Both the position numbers and the translations under genes were made by a program. From positions 1 through 8,744 of the forward strand of contig CAMFLG010000106.1 of assembly GCA_945957495.1 (NCBI GenBank): DNA of 8,744 bases, in the 5' to 3' direction. The notes under the pieces were generated by a model, which worked only from the letters and a program-made list of their open reading frames with translations, was not told where the DNA came from and did not search any database. The stretch comes from an uncultured Pseudorhodobacter sp. GTDB lineage: Bacteria; Pseudomonadota; Alphaproteobacteria; Rhodobacterales; Rhodobacteraceae. This document shows, piece after piece, positions 6,557 through 8,744 of this stretch (position 1 is the stretch's first letter; every line of letters begins with the position of its first letter).

Positions 6557-6563
6557 CCTTGTC

Positions 6564-7190
6564 TCAGGTCGAGAGCGGCGTCTTGGGCGAGATGTCCCAG
6601 ATGAAGCCTACCAATTCACGGGCGATGGCGGCCAACACCCGAGGCTGCGGCTTCCCAGCATTTGACAGGTGACGGAACCGTTTGCACAGGCGGGTCTGGG
6701 CTTTCCATCCGATGTCGCGGATTTCCTGCGGCAGATGGGCCGAGCGTTTCAGATAGGGTTGTCCTTCCTTCGGCATGTGGCGGTAGGACCACCCTGCTTC
6801 CACCAGCATTGTCCGCGCAAGCGCGTTGCCGCTCTTGGTCAATCGGCCCCGTCTCGTTGTGGACCCACTGGAATGTTCACTGGGAACCAGGCCGAGCCAG
6901 GCCATCAGCTGCCGGGGGTTTTCAAACCGCGTGATGTCGCCAATCTCGGCCACCACCGTCGCTGCAATGAGTGTGTTCACGCCACGCAGGGCGCGCAAGG
7001 CATCAACAACCGGGGCGAAGTGCCACCTCGGAACCGCCTCTTCAATGGCATTGTCCAAAGTGGCAATGCGGGCTTCGATCTGGTCGATCGCCCGTTTGAG
7101 CTCCTCGAAGGCGAGCAGTTGGTGGGGATAGCGGAACCGCCGCATCTCTGCCAGCCAGCGGCGGTGGCGCGTCGTCCAGTAAGTTTGCAT
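6564..7190 (-). pseudogene. Truncated IS110-family transposase (C-terminal Tnp domain only)
   Basis: The minus-strand product resembles the C-terminal half of IS110-type recombinases. It begins at TYWTTRHRRWLAEMRRF, continues through a helical linker, and then shows the Transposase_20 region: VVDALRALRGVNTLIAATVV, EIGDITRFENPRQLMAWLGL and VPSEHSSGSTTRRGRLTKSG. The tail IAWKAQ-like (IGWKAQTRLCKRFRHL) and AIARELVGFIWDI is also typical. The catalytic serine of this family lies in the Tnp domain and may be in the SEHSSG segment. The N-terminal DEDD (RuvC-like) domain of roughly 150 residues, needed for catalysis, is absent. Upstream of about 7190 the frame only continues by chance as antisense of the recombinase gene. 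The element is therefore inactive by itself. The break lies next to the recombinase start, so one event probably joined them. Confidence 0.85.
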
Positions 7191-7214
7191 TATCGGACAT
7201 AAAGAAGATATCCT
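7185..7214 (+). promoter_or_regulatory. Weak candidate promoter for the recombinase (hybrid across the IS junction)
   Basis: TTGCAT (7185-7190) and TATCCT (7209-7214) are separated by 18 bases. They match the usual -35 and -10 at three and four of six positions. Transcription would begin near 7221, immediately before the ATG at 7222. The -35 would come from IS110 DNA and the -10 from the flank. The match is weak and may be chance. Confidence 0.2.
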
Positions 7215-7221
7215 TAGAGGC

Positions 7222-8319
7222 ATGACCGAAACACCCGAGAAATCGCCGTCAGAGCCGCTGGAACGTCCCGATCGCCATGAACGGGACGCCAGCGCTGATT
7301 TGGAGCGCGACACGATCGCCCTGCCCTCCCATGTCGCTGGCTCGGGCACGCTCGACCACCTGGTCGAAACCGCGCGAGACTATGCGCGCCAGGCGGCGTC
7401 GGAAAACACGCGACGCGCCTATGCCAGGGACTGGACCCATTTCGCCCGCTGGTGCCGGATGCGTGGCGCGGACCCTCTCCCCTCGTCGCCTCAGCTGATC
7501 GGGCTCTACATTGCTGATCTGGCAGCGCCGGGCGGTAAGGCCCCTGCCCTCTCGGTCTCCTCAATAGAGCGGCGGCTGTCCGGCCTGACCTGGGGTTATG
7601 TGCAGCGCGGAGAACGGCTGGACCGCAAGGACCGCCACATTGCGACGGTTCTCGCCGGTATCCGCCGCAAGCACGCCCGCCCGCCGGTGCAGAAGGAAGC
7701 GATCCTGCCTGAAGACCTGCGCGACATGCTGGCCACCCTGCCCCACGATCTGCGCGGCCTACGCGACCGGGCGATCCTGCTGATCGGTTTTGCCGGGGGC
7801 CTGCGCCGCTCGGAGATTGTCAGTCTCGACCACGGCAAGGACGACACCCCGGAGTGTGGCGGTTGGATCGACATCCTCGACGGCGGCGTCGTGATTACCC
7901 TGCGTGGCAAGACCGGCTGGCGCGAGGTCGAAATCTCCCGCGGCTCCACCGATCAGACCTGCCCCGTCCATGCCCTGACCCAATGGCTGCACTTCGCCCG
8001 CATCGACTTCGGCCCGATCTTCACCGCCGTCTCGCGCAGTGGGTTAAAGGCGACGCCAGACCGGCTCAGCGACAAACATGTCGCCCGTCTGATCAAGCAG
8101 ACCGTCCGCGACGCAGGTTTGCGCCCTGATCTGCCCGAGGCCGAACGCATCAAGCTCTATTCTGGCCATTCATTGCGCGCGGGCCTCGCCAGCAGCGCAG
8201 AGGTTGAGGAACGTTATGTGCAAAAGCAGCTTGGCCACGCCTCTGCAGAAATGACCCGCCGCTATCAGCGCAGGCGTGACAGGTTCCGCATCAATCTGAC
8301 CAAGGCCGCAGGGCTGTAA
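7222..8319 (+). CDS. Tyrosine-type site-specific recombinase/integrase
   Basis: This 365-residue enzyme breaks and rejoins DNA at specific sites through a covalent phosphotyrosine. After a charged N-terminal tail (1-45), a SAM-like core-binding domain covers about 50-150 (ASENTRRAYARDWTHFARWC). The catalytic domain follows with all six expected residues: Arg195 (GGLRRSEIVSL), Lys230 (RGKTGW), His316 and Arg319 (SGHSLRAGLAS), His339 (QLGHAS) and the nucleophile Tyr348 (MTRRYQRRRD). It therefore looks active. It belongs to a recombinase type common on alphaproteobacterial mobile and accessory DNA rather than XerC/XerD. The start at 7222 has only a GAGG one base away, too close for a normal ribosome site; a leaderless transcript or a different start is possible. 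A truncated IS110 transposase lies directly upstream, and a convergent vapC-like gene lies 36 bases downstream. Confidence 0.92.
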   Translation: MTETPEKSPSEPLERPDRHERDASADLERDTIALPSHVAGSGTLDHLVETARDYARQAASENTRRAYARDWTHFARWCRMRGADPLPSSPQLIGLYIADLAAPGGKAPALSVSSIERRLSGLTWGYVQRGERLDRKDRHIATVLAGIRRKHARPPVQKEAILPEDLRDMLATLPHDLRGLRDRAILLIGFAGGLRRSEIVSLDHGKDDTPECGGWIDILDGGVVITLRGKTGWREVEISRGSTDQTCPVHALTQWLHFARIDFGPIFTAVSRSGLKATPDRLSDKHVARLIKQTVRDAGLRPDLPEAERIKLYSGHSLRAGLASSAEVEERYVQKQLGHASAEMTRRYQRRRDRFRINLTKAAGL

Positions 8320-8323
8320 ACCG

Positions 8324-8332
8324 CCCCCCCCC
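8324..8332 (+). repeat. Run of nine C between two convergent genes
   Basis: A homopolymer of nine C lies in the 36-bp gap between the recombinase stop and the toxin gene's stop. It is outside both coding regions, so slippage would not shift either frame. Confidence 0.7.
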
Positions 8333-8355
8333 TGCCCTACTGCAAAGCCTTGCGC

Positions 8356-8744
8356 CTAAAACGGAGTCTCCAAAGCCGCACCGGTCGGTGCAAAGTCACT
8401 GATATTCCCGGTCACAACGATGGCGCCATGGCGCAGTGCCGAAGCCGCGATCATCAGATCAGCACCATTGTGGCCGATCTCGGCCGAGAGTCGTCCCCAG
8501 ATGCGCGCATCCTCTGCCTCAAAAGCAAGTAGGCGGTCCGAAAAAAGCAGAACAGTCCGATCAAGCCAGCTGCGGAGATCGTTTGCAAACCCCGGGTCGC
8601 GCTTCTCCTGCTGGCGAATGCCGCGCTCGATTTCACCCAGTGTGATTACGCTCAGGTATAGGTCCTGCTCGGCCTTACCGCGCAACCAAGCCGCCACCTG
8701 AGGCGCACGGTCGGGGCGGCGAACGGCCGAAATGACGTTGGTGT
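8356..8744 (-). CDS. vapC: VapC-family PIN-domain toxin, N-terminus cut by the window edge
   Basis: VapC toxins are small PIN-domain RNases that cut tRNA or rRNA and are held inactive by a VapB antitoxin. The visible 128 residues start inside the conserved DTN motif: the partial codon at the edge (xAC) fits the first catalytic Asp, followed by TNVISAVRRPD. Counting Thr as 1, the other acidic residues are Glu37 (TLGEIERGI), Asp95 (NGADLMIAASA) and Asp116 (GNISDF). Only about five residues are missing, giving the usual VapC/FitB length of about 133. An in-frame GTG at 8697 is an internal valine codon (Val16), not the start. The vapB partner should lie immediately upstream, beyond 8744. The gene is convergent with the recombinase, as is common when toxin-antitoxin pairs ride on mobile DNA. 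Confidence 0.9.
   Translation of the reverse strand, partial: TNVISAVRRPDRAPQVAAWLRGKAEQDLYLSVITLGEIERGIRQQEKRDPGFANDLRSWLDRTVLLFSDRLLAFEAEDARIWGRLSAEIGHNGADLMIAASALRHGAIVVTGNISDFAPTGAALETPF

Larger units (their letters stand above)
6368..6563 (-). other. Non-coding right end of an IS110-family element, possible structured RNA
   Basis: After the transposase stop, about 195 bases carry no gene. Their minus-strand sequence (for example GGTCAGGCGGTACCCAGCCC near 6426-6445) resembles conserved 3' ends of IS110-type elements as I recall them. The stretch is unusually rich in pairing: an 11-bp nested hairpin (6528-6556), a 7-bp stem (6419-6425 with 6477-6483) and a 10-bp inverted repeat (6368-6377 with 6538-6547). 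IS110-family recombinases are guided by RNA from the element's non-coding end, and in the IS1111 group this lies downstream of the gene. That such an RNA is made here is inference. The outer boundary of the element is a guess. Confidence 0.4.

Noticed and set aside
6669..7202. Plus-strand frame of 177 codons over the IS110 transposase
   Set aside because: The minus strand carries the recognisable IS110 Tnp domain; this is its shadow.
7187..7207. TTAT-CGGAC-ATAA as a dif or integrase core site
   Set aside because: Arms match over only four bases with a 5-base spacer, and their orientation does not fit the dif consensus; this could easily be chance.

Overview
The window is GC-rich DNA that reads as an alphaproteobacterium, most likely of the Rhodobacteraceae. 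This rests on codon use and on resemblance of the integrase, hydrolase and isomerase fragment to recalled proteins; no search was run. It is a mosaic: a conserved two-operon core flanked by broken genes and mobile DNA.

Left edge (1-400): on the minus strand, the first ~110 bases encode a fragment of what looks like a parvulin-type peptidyl-prolyl isomerase. Its upstream half is missing. About 290 bases without an intact gene follow, with a 21-bp-period direct repeat near 337-369.

Core (401-6138): a secreted linear-amide C-N hydrolase of the choloylglycine hydrolase / penicillin V acylase family is on the minus strand (401-1456). Across a ~420-bp divergent intergenic region lies a plus-strand operon encoding an RND efflux pump: a periplasmic adaptor (1878-2999) and, one base later, the inner-membrane HAE1-type transporter (3001-6138). 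Both look intact. No outer-membrane channel gene is present, so the pump probably uses a TolC-like channel from elsewhere. A periplasmic amidase and a drug/bile-salt/amphiphile pump sharing one control region suggest, by inference, a joint detoxification or signal-turnover role.

Right side (6139-8744): a small uncertain convergent reading frame sits tail to tail with the pump gene. Then comes an IS110-type transposase on the minus strand that keeps its C-terminal Tnp domain and its downstream non-coding end but has lost its N-terminal catalytic domain. The non-coding end (about 6368-6563) contains several strong inverted repeats and could encode a structured RNA of the bridge/seek RNA type. 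The transposase breaks off near 7190, about 30 bases before an intact tyrosine recombinase (7222-8319). Convergent with the recombinase is a VapC-type PIN toxin (8356-8744), cut by the window edge; its antitoxin would lie just outside.

No clearly new multi-gene system is visible. The best second looks are the structured IS110 end, the hydrolase/pump pairing with its repeat-rich control region, and the recombinase placed directly on an IS breakpoint.
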